Assembly: GCA_947044365.1 (NCBI GenBank)
Contig: OX345640.1
Location: 2,964,001 to 3,028,000, forward strand
Reading direction: 5' to 3'
Source: Petrosia ficiformis
Lineage: Eukaryota > Porifera > Demospongiae > Haplosclerida > Petrosiidae
Length of the DNA: 64,000 bases
Below are positions 11,801 through 37,600 of this stretch, one piece after another. The notes beneath the pieces are model-generated. The model had not been told where the DNA came from. It did no database searches and worked only from the letters and a program-made list of their open reading frames with translations. A program made the position numbers and the translations under genes. Numbering within the stretch: the first letter of the stretch is position 1; every line of letters starts with the position of its first letter.

Positions 11801-14800
11801 TGTAATACATTAGTACTATACTTCAAAGCTATATACTGCTTTCTTTGTATATAACATCTGTATATGGATTGGATTACTGTAGCTGCTTTATGCTGACGAG
11901 ATATTTCTCTCTGAACTCTCCATCTTCTCACATGAGATTGTAAAACTATACTGGCTCTTTTAAGCTGGAGGTATGCCATTCTTTCTCTTGTAGCAAGTAG
12001 TGTTGCTCTCCAGCGATATTGTATTACTAAAGTACTTCTCTTCAAAGCTATGTATCGCTGCCTGTGTAAGTGACATCTTACTGTGGATTGAATAGTGGTA
12101 GCAGCTCTGTGTTGTTGAGCTATCATTCTCTGTACTTGCCATCTTCTAATGTAAGACTGTATGGTGATAGTTGCTTCTCTTTGTTGAAGATATGCTCTCC
12201 TTTCGCTCTTAGCTCTCAAGGTTGCGTTCCAATACTTCTGAAGTACAATAGTACTCGACTTAAGAGCTATGTAACGTTTTCTCTGTTGATGGCACCGCAA
12301 TGCAGCTTGAATGATTATGGCCGATTTATTTTGTCTGGCAATGTTTTGCTGAACACGCCATCTCCTGAAATGAGATTGAATCGTAATTGCAACATGCTGC
12401 AACTTCAAATAAGACTTTCTCTCCTTTCTACCAGCTAGAATTGCCCTCCAGCGAACTTGTACGCGAATAACATTTCTTCTAATTAATAGATATCTATTTC
12501 TAGTGGAATACATTCGAAAGCAGGACTGTAAACATGTTGCTGATTTGTTCATCATTAGCAGTTGTTGCTGCACTTTACGTCTTCTGTAGTGTGACTGTAT
12601 CACAATACAGGCTTTCTTCAGCTCAAGGTAAGCATTTCTTTGTTGCTTACACACAATGAATGACCTCCAGAATCTTTGCAGCTTTATAGCATTATTTTTC
12701 ATTGCTTGATACTTGCTTCGTGTTCTGTATCCTCTAAAAGCAGCCTGGATTGTGACAACTGCTTTTTCTGTCTTGCGGATAGCTTCTTGAGCTAAGATTT
12801 GTTGCTGTCTTCTGTTAGCTCGGACTCTTCTCCAGGCTTTCTGTAGGATTACCACAGCTCTGGTCTCCTTCCTTAGAAGCAGCAACTGATGACAGAGGTA
12901 AGAGACACAAGCAATCACAACCTGAAACAAAAGAAGGGCAGAATAATAAACACAGTCTTACCACCAAATCAAAAACCAACCTTTTCATCAGGTAGCGTAT
13001 TAGACATATCTTTTGATAGAAGCATAAGAGGAACTCCTCCAAGTAAAGGTAACTGTTGAAATATAATTACAATAATTACATGTATTATTATAAAAACATG
13101 TACAGTGTACATGTACATGTACAATCTACAGTGTGTATATAATACATGAAAATTCATGTGCCTAGCATGCTAGCAATAGGCATAGAAACGATTAACAAAC
13201 AAGCACAACAAACAAATAAGCAGCTACAATGGCTTATAAAATTCATAAAACACAGCCACAAAGGGCTTAGAAAATATTAAAGCAATAACAATAACCATCA
13301 GCCACCATAGCTTAGAAAATTCGTGTAATTATTCTATCGTACCTTTTGAGCTAACAGTTTGAAGTTAGCTTTCTCATTAGCAAGTAATCTTTCTTTTTCT
13401 TTATCTCTACCAGTAGCTATTATGAAGTGAAAGATATATATGTAAATAAGGCAACTAATTAAAGTTGTCTCAAGAAATAAGAAGTCACACACGTACATGT
13501 ACATGTACTATAATTACAATGTACACTGTACATGTATGGTATGGTTGCCTCACTTGGACTGAATGATGCAATCCATCCACCATCAGATGCCTCTGTTTCT
13601 TCAAGTGGTGTGGCACGTGGAGTTGAGGGTCGTCCAGGCATCAAAGACTTAGAAATTGTTGTCTCATTGTGAATGAGGTCCAAGGGGAGGAGACCAGGTT
13701 GATAGTGATGTAGCAAATAGCACAGAATACGACCATCAGAAAATGAACTATTGAAATTATTGACCTGCAGAACATATTATAAGGTACATGTACATGTACT
13801 GTATTCCACAATGACTATACATACATACACATGTAGTATATACATGTACTGACATGTAAGATACACAGTGTTTCACATATAAATGTTGGGTTTGTACTGC
13901 CCTCATCAATCATTCATACTTTCATATCACTGCAACAGTACTACGTACAATAAGCACTCAAATTAGTAGCCTCATATCCAGACTCGTAGCAGAGAAAAAG
14001 AGTCTGTTTGCACATACACATGTACATGTATGCCTGATATTTGGCAGATCAAAATCATACGATATGATGCAATGCAATAATAATATAACCCAACACTACC
14101 TGACACATATACATGTATGAGAACTAATGAAATCATTTGTTGATAGTGTATTTGGCAATGCCCTCATTCTATCTTGGCCTAGTGCCATGGTAATGCATGA
14201 GATCTAGAGTTGGATGATATACCAGTTTTTCAATATTATATCCTACACGATTTGTTCTGAGTATTATCGACTCACATATGCACGTGCTTGTAAGTGTTAA
14301 AATGGCAACATCGATGGCAGTTAACTTGGTGCAAAAGAAGAATACCAAGAGCTCAGTTTGGCTATATTTTAGCATTAAGGCAAACTGTGACAATATTCCA
14401 ATTGCTGGTGAGGAGGAAAGCTAACCTGTTTGTAGGACATGTCACAAACCTGTGCATTGTAAGGGCAGCAACACAACTAATGTGTTTGCTCATTCTCGAG
14501 ATACACATCCTGAAATATACAATGAAGCAATGAAAACATTGAAAACAAGCAAAAAGCAGCTACTGTTTATACACTCCCATCTGAAAGTATTCAGCAGAGC
14601 AAGTGTATGTACATGTATCATCGTTGATTCTTTTCAGAGACATCTTAAACCTCACCGTGTAAACTCTCTTATCTTCCTTGCAAAGAACATGAAATATGTA
14701 TCACATAAACATTCACTTCTGTAATATGTTTAATTTTATTGTAAAAAAAAAAAATTTCTGATTTCACAACAATGAATGTACATGATACATAATAATTGTG

Positions 14801-17800
14801 ATATTTTGCAGCATGATTTATCGTGGCATGTTGTTTCAATATTCCAATCCTATATCTGTGTGGCATTCCATGAACTTGTTCTCATGCTACTGTGGTGATG
14901 CTTGGCTTCAGATTAAACTTTGTGGGTACATGTATTGATCTTGCATAATACTATTAAGAGTATTAATTTACATACATGTACATGTACATGTACATGTATA
15001 TGAACATGTACAATTGTACAATTAATTGTTATTAAAAAGGTATTCACATGTTTAAAGTTTATGTGTTAACTATTAACTGACACATTCAGACATACAATCT
15101 TTATCTATACTCTCCCACTAGGTCAATCATTATCCAATGAAGTGTCATACTACAGTACATGCATGTGTACATGTATGTTATGATTTAGTTGTATTTTTAT
15201 CTATCACAATGGCAAAATGTTCTCATACTACAATTAAATAATAGGTAATCACCCAACCCTTGTGTCAGTATATCTGTACATGTATGTGGCTATGTGTACA
15301 TGTACATCACTGTAAGAAAGAAATTGTTTGTGTGTTGTGCTGCAGTATTCATGACACTCTCAATTACTGTATGTATACACATGTAATTCAAGCCATAATT
15401 ATGTATCAAAAATTCTATTTTCTTTTATTTGTGTGTAGTTTTACATGTTAATTAGCACATGTGCAGACAGTTGAATACAGGCTCTTTTTCTCTGCCAAAC
15501 TGAAGAGTCTGGGTACAAGGCTAATGAATTGGGTGCCAATTCAAAGTGAAAGTTCTTTAGAACACAAAAATCTATAATATACAGTATACACATGTATGAT
15601 AGTGATTACTCACAGGTACTCCATATATTCTTCCAATACCTCTGCACCACTGTAATAGAAGACTAAGTTCTGAAGATTGGAAGAATATATTAGGTTCCAC
15701 AGAGGATCGACGTGGATTATAATACTGAGAGGCTATCGGATGAGTTTCTTCATGTGATAAGAGTACTATCTCTTCCTTCAAATCATTTTCACTAAGCTGT
15801 AGTTTTACCTAATAGAAAGATTAGATAAGATATTACAAAAGTACAATGTACAGTTTGTACATGTACAGTACATGTACACATGTACATTGTAATATGTACA
15901 TGTACATGTACATTGTACATGTACACGTATGTGCACATGGACAAACAAAGGCTCTTGCAATGTAAAGTGGTCCATATACATGTACATATGTACAATGTAC
16001 TTGTAATAGTATCTAATAGACAAAGCAGTACATGCACACTAAACCTTCTACATGTACATGTACATGTAAGTGATGAATACATTACATGTAATGATGTAAA
16101 TGTACACGTGTATGTTTACTCTGTATATGTACCTTGAAGTTGAATATAATGGCCCATAGTAAAGTGAGAGTTTTCTCTCGATGACCTTCAGCAATGCTTT
16201 GAGCTGTCACTCCAGCAGGTAAGGAAATACATTTAGATAAAAATTCCAAAGCCACTTCAATATTGTGAAGTTTCTACAGTGAATATATACAATAGATTGA
16301 AAGATTTCTAAGTTATACATGTAGTTTCATGTACATAATTGTACAGTATTTGTCAGTGTCACCTGCATTTTTGTGGTGGCTGGAACTCGAAGTTGTTCCG
16401 AAAGTTTCCAATTGTTAGTAAGTATCTCAATAAGTCTCCTAAAATGAAAAAGGGTATGTGTACATACATATACATGTAGAATTGTAGATAATGGACTTAC
16501 GTTAATCGTAATCCATCCTGGAGGTCTGTAGCCAGGTTGTTTACCAAATAATTGAACTCATCCAGTGGAGTCTGTAGTAAGATACATGTACATTTGTATG
16601 GAAGAAGAGTATGGCTGTAAAATTCTCAATGAATACATAGACATGTACATCATAAATGAATACATTGTACATGTACATGTACGTAATTAAAGCAGTGAAG
16701 TCCAAACCACTGCCAAATAAGTATACTGTACATGTAGTGTAGAGAAACCATACTATAAAGGTAATGTGAATAATGTTTAGTAGTAATGTACATTGTACAT
16801 GTATATCTTTTATCAATGTATAATGTACTTGTAGCAAATTAAAAATTAGTTATTTCTACAACTATTGTTATTTTACATGTATATGTACACTGGAGGTCAT
16901 CTACATATTACATACAATTACATACATGTACATGTACTAATAGAATGATTATACCTGTGCATGTGATACAGAAAAGCCAAGATGCTGCAAGTGTCGTGTG
17001 AGGTCTCCCTCTCCAGATAGAAAATTTCTTGAGAAACTCAACAGCATTTCACGACTTGACTGAAAAGAACATAGTGTACAAGTAATATTGTATACATTTG
17101 AAGATTTCAACTACATATGTGCATGTTCATTTATGGGGACATGCACTACTACACGCTCTATTGAAAATGTATGCAAAAAATTTACATAGCACAAAATTGT
17201 ACTTTTGTAAACTAGTTGGCCACAACTACATGTACAATGTACATGTATACATATATGAACTGTATATGACAAACATTTGTATCACACAAGAGAATATGTA
17301 CATGTACATGCAATATAGTCTATCTGGTAGTACTGTACAAGTGTACATTACATTGTACCTTATGCATACAATCTACATGTATCCCACATACATGAATACA
17401 TGTATGTACCTTAATGGGAGCATCCTTTACAAACAGACAAGGATCATGATCAACAAGTCGAGTTAGTTTAGCTTTATCAAGCAACAGAACAAGAAGTAGA
17501 AACTTCTTCAGAATGAATTGACACAAAGCTTCATTATAACCTGTTGATGGGTTTCAATAATAAAGTAAATTTGTACAGTACTGTACATGTGATATACATG
17601 TACATGTATGGCATTGGGTACATGACTACATGTACATGAACATGTAAGTGGTGTTCTAATCTCGGAATATTGTTAGGGAGCACCAAGTTTCTTTTACCAC
17701 AATGTAATGGTGTACATGTGTTTATGTACATGTAGCTACATGTACATCTATACTATGATGAACACTGGTGCTGTAGACTTGCATGTACATGTGTATGTGT

Positions 17801-20482
17801 GTAATTTACCCTCTCCAAATTGTCCCATCAGACAAGGATGGTAGTACTGATCATCTATTTGAGCATTAGCAAGTAAGCGAGAATTTGCATAAATACAGAG
17901 TACTTGTGATAGACTCTGTTCACTGGAAACTACTTCTATCTGTTCACCGAATAATGTCTATAGAAATGAATATCACATGATAATGAGTCACACACATATG
18001 TACATGTGCATGTAAATTTACTAATGATGCATGTACATGTAAAAGGTATTAATTTATCCCACCTCCAAGCCAAGTCTCAACCATGTGGGATTGTAACACA
18101 TTAACATTTCCATGAGCTTCTGTTTTGCACCAATATCGGAATGAGGACTATGATCAGTACGTATTGCAAGTCTTCCGGTCTCAATCTCAATCTCAAGACG
18201 ATAGACAACATGAGTGTATGGTTCAGACTGAAATAGACAACAGGTAGCCTAATAAAAGAGAAAGGAATGAATCATCACATTAGTGTTGCTACATGTACAC
18301 GTGCATGTATATACATGTACATTTGTGTAACTTCACACAAACAGATCAGTGTTGCTAACTTTCATATACATGTACACACATGTACATGTAGTTTTACATG
18401 TACACACACATGTACATATACATGTACATGTATGTACATTTTAGCTTCAGTAGTATTCAACAAGGGCAATACATGCATGTATATGTACATGTACCTTTAG
18501 GGAATTTAAAACAGTAACACTAAATACACTTTATAATGTACATGTACACACATGTTAACAGGTATAGTGATATACATGTACATGTAGTGCTAATTTGTTA
18601 TAAACTTCAACATTGAAGTACAAGTACACAATGCAGTACCTGTCTCCATCTTGACAGTAATCTCTTTCTTGAAAGATGAAATGGTACAGTGAGAGGATGA
18701 GAAGAGGAACCACCAGAAGAACCTTCATCAAGATTCAAACATTCAATTTGAGAAACTACAGAAAATTTACATTTGAGTCAAACAACTGTGTATTTGTACT
18801 TGTATACAATGTACATGTACATGTATATTTACATGTACCTGTCTTTCCTTGTGTTGACAGTGTGTTTCCATTATCATCAATTGGAGAGAGAATGAAATTT
18901 AGCCATCTCATAAATCCTGAATAAATGTACAATAATTGTTACATGTACGAACCAAGAGCAATTGAATTACATGTATAATGATGATCAATGCACTTGACTT
19001 CGACAATGTGCTACATACATGTACATGTACATGTAATACATACAAAATGTACATGTGTATGTACTGTATCAGTCTGTATGCATCATTAATATAAGGTACT
19101 CATTTGTGTACATTGTCAAATATATGTACATGTACACATGTACAACTGTGTAAAAACTGTAAAACTGTTAATGACAGTTGCATAATGTACTAAACTTTTA
19201 AGGATGCTTTACTAATGTACATGTAGTTTAGTTTTTCTGTACTCTCGTTTAGTAGATATATGTACATGTACATGTGTAGTTCCTTACCTCTCTCTTGTTT
19301 CATCATCCAGTGTTCATCATATAAATTTGTCTTTGTAATAAAAGGTAAAGGTTTCACCATTGGTTTAACAACCTCCTTCACTACAGGCTTCTTCTTAACA
19401 GGTTTTAAGACCAGCTTCTTTTGAGCAACACCTTCAATCGGTCGACGTATTTTACGTTTTTCTCCTTCGTGGCTTTTCTCATCTTTTGATTGGTTTCTTT
19501 TGATATCAACATTCTCCTTACCAGATACTTTAAGCGGTGCTGATTTTGATGATTGTTGGCGAAACTGCAAAATTTATAATACACATAATTATAATTTTTA
19601 ATATACAGTGTAAATACATGTAATTTAACATAATTACATAATAATTTATAAGGAGATCATGAGTGGCTAAATCGAGGAGCAGTTCAGCTCAATCTAGCTA
19701 CTATACTTTATGAGTTACCAGACTGCTGAATTATTGCAATTAAACAGGTATACATATACAATGACATGTCACCATTTAAACTTCCTAATAAATTTGACAC
19801 TCCCTTCTCCACTTGTAAGCTTCAGATACTTGTATATGTACAAGTAATAGCTGTTCACATTCACAATGTCCTCAAAATTATGATGTGATGACTTTATATG
19901 TAACATAGTGTACAGTTTAATGTCATAAGGTCAATACATGATTATACTGTAACTCAATAATGAAGTAAGGGATTGAAATTGGGAAGGACTATTATATGAA
20001 AATGGTGCAGGTAAAAAAAATTGTTGGACATTCCAAACTAAAATTATGAACATTTTTCTGAGGTCATGGTGAATGTGAATGACCTTTAGTACATGCAGGT
20101 ATGATATGCATGCTGTTTCGTATTGTTTCTGAATTTGAAATTGGATTCACCAAATTGTACTACTATTTTAGAAACACTAATGCAAATACTTCTCCCGACC
20201 ATGTTATTACAGCGAAACATCTCTATTGAGAACACCCTGAAATGAGGAAACCCATGTATTAAGGACAATTAAAAAATGTCCCAAACTGTGCTTTATAATA
20301 TAAATTTACCCCATGAGGACACCCCTATAATCAAGACACTTATATTCGTCCCATGGGTGTTTGAAATAGAGGGATTCCGCTATATGCTAGCTAATTAAAT
20401 GTTATATAATTATGAATAAACGTACATGTTTCTGTGACAGAGATGACTCTTTAGTTGACTTTGGTCTTGTCACTGCAGACAT
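1932..20482 (-). CDS. ASPM / abnormal spindle orthologue (whole gene)
   Basis: Spindle-pole and mitotic scaffold that binds microtubule minus ends and, through IQ motifs, calmodulin or light chains (family knowledge). The joined exons on the minus strand are 20482-20426, 19564-19288, 18916-18839, 18755-18640, 18248-18063, 17957-17810, 17540-17410, 17059-16955, 16571-16501, 16438-16363, 16273-16133, 15808-15614, 13764-13554, 13416-13343, 13052-12981, 12921-7177, 5892-5845, 3794-3602, 3082-2928 and 2093-1932. Phases agree at every junction and give about 2,746 aa. Order: short basic N-terminus, [17 protein letters not shown] block, two CH domains, IQ array, C-terminal helical repeats. The start Met at 20482 has an in-frame TGA 48 nt upstream. 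The last exon may instead splice at 1944 and continue left of the window. Confidence 0.96.
2446..2610. mobile_element. MITE family A, copy 3 (internally deleted)
   Basis: CATCAGAGTTTTTGATG left end and GATCAAAAACACTGAT right end. The middle section that carries the GCACTGCACAGTTCTC landmark in other copies is missing. It lies in an ASPM intron. Confidence 0.7.
2660..2822. repeat. 25-bp minisatellite
   Basis: About six tandem units of the type CAATGACAACCTACATTGTG plus GTTTC, alternating with a CAAACTACTTTCTGG variant. It lies in an ASPM intron. Confidence 0.8.
3893..4490. repeat. MITE family B, two copies in inverted orientation
   Basis: The arm at about 3893-4145 and the arm at about 4250-4490 are reverse complements. 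Landmarks are TTTAATGTCATAAGGTTAAT, CTGTAACTCAATAATGAAG and TGAGGTCATGGTAAACATGA. Single copies of the same element occur at 19848-20096 and 34941-35187. Non-coding; in an ASPM intron. Confidence 0.7.
4840..5077. mobile_element. MITE family A, copy 4 (opposite orientation)
   Basis: Begins CAGAATTTTTGATAAGCTCA and ends TTATAAAAAAACTCTGA. The landmarks run in reverse order to copies 1-3. Intronic in ASPM. Confidence 0.75.
5398..5744. mobile_element. MITE family A, copy 5 (interrupted or two fragments)
   Basis: 5398-5470 carries the left end (CAGAGTTTTTGATAAGCTCA) and the GCACTGCA landmark. 5649-5744 carries GAACTGTGCAGTGCCAAATA and the other end. The 180 bp between is unrelated to the family, so this is either an interrupted element or two fragments. 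Confidence 0.55.
5942..6250. repeat. Tandem repeat of roughly 90-98 bp, three units
   Basis: Three successive units share GAGTGGGTGATTATAGTGG, then TGAACAAAGAAATGAAT and CAGTACAGTAATGATGCCC. Units are almost identical. ASPM intron. Confidence 0.85.
6804..6912. repeat. Hairpin-forming inverted repeat
   Basis: Imperfect arms of about 40 bp: ATTCTGCCATATTGTAT...GTCAATGAAATTTGGTA pairs with TACCAAGTTTCATTGAC...AAATGGCAGAAT around a short loop. The size would suit a small-RNA precursor or a short foldback MITE. Intronic, flanking the IQ exon of ASPM. Confidence 0.6.
7177..12921 (-). CDS. ASPM giant IQ-repeat exon (1,915 codons)
   Basis: One uninterrupted exon, phase 0 at both ends. It starts after an acceptor ending TTTGTTTCAG and ends at GAG|GTGAAT. 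It encodes the end of CH2 ([19 protein letters not shown]) and then dozens of IQ motifs of the forms IQxxxRxxxxRxxY and LQxxWRA. The basic tandem unit is about 73 residues (219 bp, three IQ motifs). Units recur at 657 or 876 bp, and the whole pattern recurs at 2,190 bp (730 residues). A single giant IQ exon is also the layout of vertebrate ASPM. Each IQ pair can bind calmodulin or myosin light chains (family knowledge). Confidence 0.97.
12981..19564 (-). CDS. ASPM N-terminal and calponin-homology exons
   Basis: Exon 19564-19288 encodes a Lys-rich stretch ending [15 protein letters not shown], and 18916-18839 gives [12 protein letters not shown], the ASPM signature before the CH region. 18248-18063 gives [18 protein letters not shown] and [14 protein letters not shown]1 spans 17540-16133, with [44 protein letters not shown] and [17 protein letters not shown]2 spans 15808-12921, with [32 protein letters not shown] and [22 protein letters not shown] domains of ASPM act in microtubule or actin association. 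The 13554 donor (CCA A|GTGAGG) was chosen by phase and consensus. Confidence 0.93.
14208..15259. mobile_element. Degenerate hAT-like element with BED-finger remnant
   Basis: Left end GAGTTGGATGATATACCAG and right end GGTAATCACCCAACCC are degenerate inverted repeats of the GGTTGGGC type. The right portion (CACAATGGCAAAATGTTCTC, CTACAATTAAATAATAG) matches the 308-bp MITE at 22671-22978. It lies in the ASPM intron between the two CH2 exons at 13764 and 15614. Confidence 0.6.
14302..14610 (+). pseudogene. BED-type zinc finger fragment (hAT transposase-like), broken
   Basis: Reading from ATG at 14302 gives [20 protein letters not shown], a stop (TAA at 14422), then [17 protein letters not shown] and [14 protein letters not shown]. 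The W-x-x-F, C-x-x-C and H-x(4)-H spacing is that of BED fingers of hAT transposases and ZBED proteins. The internal stop and the lack of a catalytic domain indicate a dead fragment. Confidence 0.6.
19848..20096. mobile_element. MITE family B copy
   Basis: GTTCACATTCACAATGTCCT on the left and TGAGGTCATGGTGAATGTGA on the right are inverted ends. The body carries TTTAATGTCATAAGGTCAAT and CTGTAACTCAATAATGAAG. It lies in the first ASPM intron. Confidence 0.75.
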
Positions 20483-20817
20483 ATTAACTGCACCTTGTAA
20501 CTTTGACTCTCTGCTGTCTCTGGTCCACAATCAAACAACTGGATTATAAAGCACAACTGCTTCCTTCCACCCTCTAGTTACAAACTTTTAGGAAGTATAT
20601 ATATTATATATATATATGTATATAATATATATACTTCAAATAATCTTTGTTTTGAATAGAACATCCAAAATTCCAAATGCTCTTTCAAAATGTGCCCGCT
20701 TATTTTAAAAAGGATTTGATTGGTCGATTTTCTTGATTAGACCTCCGCGGCTCCGCCCATTGTTTTTATTATAATTAGAGGGGTGTGTGCTTGCTGAATG
20801 CTGAACTGAAAGAAGGG
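20483..20817. promoter_or_regulatory. Bidirectional promoter between ASPM and ATG16L1
   Basis: Only about 335 bp separate the two divergent start codons. Within it are an inverted CCAAT box (GATTGGT at 20718-20724) and a GC box (CCGCCC at 20753-20758, inside CCGCGGCTCCGCCC), plus an AT palindrome at about 20597-20632. Promoter function is inferred from position and motifs. Confidence 0.6.
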
Positions 20818-34443
<13,626 letters not shown>

Positions 34444-34604
34444 TATAGCTTTTATTAATTTATTCTCTGATAAATAATGTTTGTGTACCGAATTACTGGA
34501 ATATTGTCTAATTATCAAAACATAAAATAAAATTGAATTTTAAAATATTGTGGGTCAAATAAAATTAATATTATTAAAAGATCTATTGTGACAGTGAAAG
34601 GAAT

Positions 34605-37600
34605 ATGGAAACAGATGAAGATGATATGTTATTGGCACAACTGACAGAAGAAGAAATTGCCGAACTTTCAAGAACAATTGACCCTGATGTAAGAATTAAA
34701 AATTCCATTCCACACTATATGTAGTTCCTTGTTGAAAGAATTGTTAATGCAAAATGGCTGATACTACAGTGTGTTCTTTTTTTTCTTACAGAATGAGTTA
34801 CTACCTCCATCACAACGTATGCCATCACAGACTGAGAAGGAGGGAACAGGTCCTCTTGACAGAAAACATCTTCTTGATCATCTCAAAAAACAGGCTCAGG
34901 TCAGTAAGATTAGTATTTAATATGCATACCATAAACTAAAGGTCGTTTACATTCACTTTGTCCTCAGAAAATGCTCATAACTTTAATTTGAAATGACCAA
35001 CAATCTTTTTACCTGTACCATTTTCATATAATTATTCTTCCTGTTCTTTTTTGTTACAATCCATTGCTTCGTTATTGAGTTACAGAATAATCATGTAATA
35101 ACCTTATGACATTAAACTGTACACTATATTACATATAAATCATCACATCATAATTTTGAGGACATTGTGAATGTGAACAGACTTTAAAACAAAGATACAT
35201 ACATCAGTTTTCATACAGACACATATTTACCCAATCCTTAATATATACACATAGTTACGTACCTATACATATAGTCCTTCATAACATGAGTAAGACAGAC
35301 ACATACCCATGCAGTCCTTTATACCATGACTCAGACGGACACGTACCCATACATATAGTCGTTCATACCATGACTCAGATGAACACATACCCATGCATAC
35401 AGTCCTTCATACTGTGACTCAGACAGACACAACCCATGCAATCTTTCATACCATGACTCAGACAGACACATACACCGGCTTTCCTTCATACCATAACTCA
35501 GATGGACACATACCCATGCATACAGACTCAGTCCTTCATACGATGACTCAGACATACACATACCCCTGCAATCCTTCATACTATGCATGACTCAGACAGA
35601 CACATACATTCATATAGTCGGTCATGCCGTGACTCAGACGGACGCATACCTATGTATTTCTTCATACTATGACTCAGATAGACACATACCCATGCAATCC
35701 TTCATACCATGACTCAGACAGACACATATCCCCGCTTTCCTTCATACTATAACTAGGGATGTGCGATACAACTAAATAATAGTATTGCGTATCGCTGCCA
35801 AAAATATCACGATACGATACCGTATCACGATATTTGAAATAATACTGAAACACTTATAAAATGTAAATAAATGTCCTTATTTGGTTGTATTTGTCAAGAA
35901 ATGGTAAAAGAAATCAATGAAAGTTATATACACTAGCTTGTTATGATTGCTTTTAGGTATCAAATTAGACAAATTAGAAAAACCATGTTTACTAAACTGT
36001 CCATTCCAGTGTATCGATACACCCAAAAGCTAATATTGTATCACGATATTCAACGAAAATATCGATATTTCGATATATCGATACGTATCGCACATCACTA
36101 ACTATAACTCAGATGGACACATACCCATGCATACAGACTCAGTCCTTCATACCATGACTCAGACATACATGTACACATACCCATGCAATCCTTCATATCA
36201 TGACTTGACTAGATGGACACATGCATGCACCTAGCACTGGCTAGTAGCATCTTAGTACCTAGAATTACAGACACACACATTCCATATTATACAGAATTCA
36301 AAAGTTGGCGAGGATTATGTTCCATTCATTCCCAAATCAAAACCAGAAGATGAAGAAGAGCAAAAGGAAGAAGTAGTGAAGAAACCTAAAGATGTATTCT
36401 CTAATGAATTTGATGATATACTTAATGAATTAGATGAAGAAGACATTGCAGAACTAGCCAGTAAGTATAACTGTAAAGAATGGGAATGGATTAGGGCTGC
36501 AACGAATAGTAGTTTTTGGTATCCGGATATTCGCTTAGTTTAACGAATGAATATCCAGATATTCACTTGCTTTCAGAGAAATGCTGCCCCATAACTTGTT
36601 TCTAGTGAAATATCAAATATTAGCTCACCATTTTACTGTAACACTAGTACAGTTGAAGTTGAACCACAGAGTATATACTTTTATTTTTATTTCATATAAT
36701 ATGTATATAAGTGTAAAGCTATAATTATTTATATGTACATGTATACATGTATACATGTACATTAATTAATTGTACTCAGTCTAAAAGTATCATTCATAGG
36801 AGCTGAAGCTTGGGATCACTATTTACTCATGTACACACCAGCCTAAATTAATTACTTACTCTGTTCTTTGTTTAACAGGTGAATTGGGTATGCATGGATT
36901 ACTAAATCAAGCACAGAGTAGAGGAGATCCTGGAGCTTCTTTGAAAACAAAATGTACACCTAAACCTACTATAGGTAAGAGTACAAGAGTATATACACAC
37001 TGATAAGAATTATGAATTGTGAATATGTTAATATAACTAGTCAGGTGATAATCATCAGAGGGGCAAGCCTGAGCAAGCAAGAATTGAAATTAGTTTTCTA
37101 TTTCATAGAAAAGACACTTTCCATTACATCATTTACATGAAGAATTGCATTGAATAAATAGGAAAATACAGTAACTGTCCAACGAAGTGGCATTAAGCAA
37201 ATGGCAAGATCAGAGAACATTTGTAAACCTGGTTAGGTTGGGGCTTACTCAGGCTTGCCCGATATATCATTATATCAAACGATTGCAAAGAAGCTAAATT
37301 TTACTTAGTCATACACTGATATCAGCAGAGATTAGGGGAAGGGGTAGGAATACCCCCACCTCTCTCACCGATTGATCAGTACACATGATTCTAGACAAAC
37401 ATGATGCAATGCACATCCAAGCACTCTACTCTATCTCTTCTACTGTACTGTACTGCTTTTAATCCAACAGCACACATTTTGCTGATTATACAGTACATAC
37501 ATGTAATAGTAGATAATAATAACCACCAATGAGTAACAGTGTATCATTACTATACAGTACAAAGTAAAATATTACTGATAATACTAGACTCTTAGTACAG

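Noticed and set aside
8509..12438. Plus-strand frames of 60-120 codons opposite the IQ repeats
   Set aside because: Shadows of the ASPM exon on the other strand, recurring with the same 2,190-bp period.
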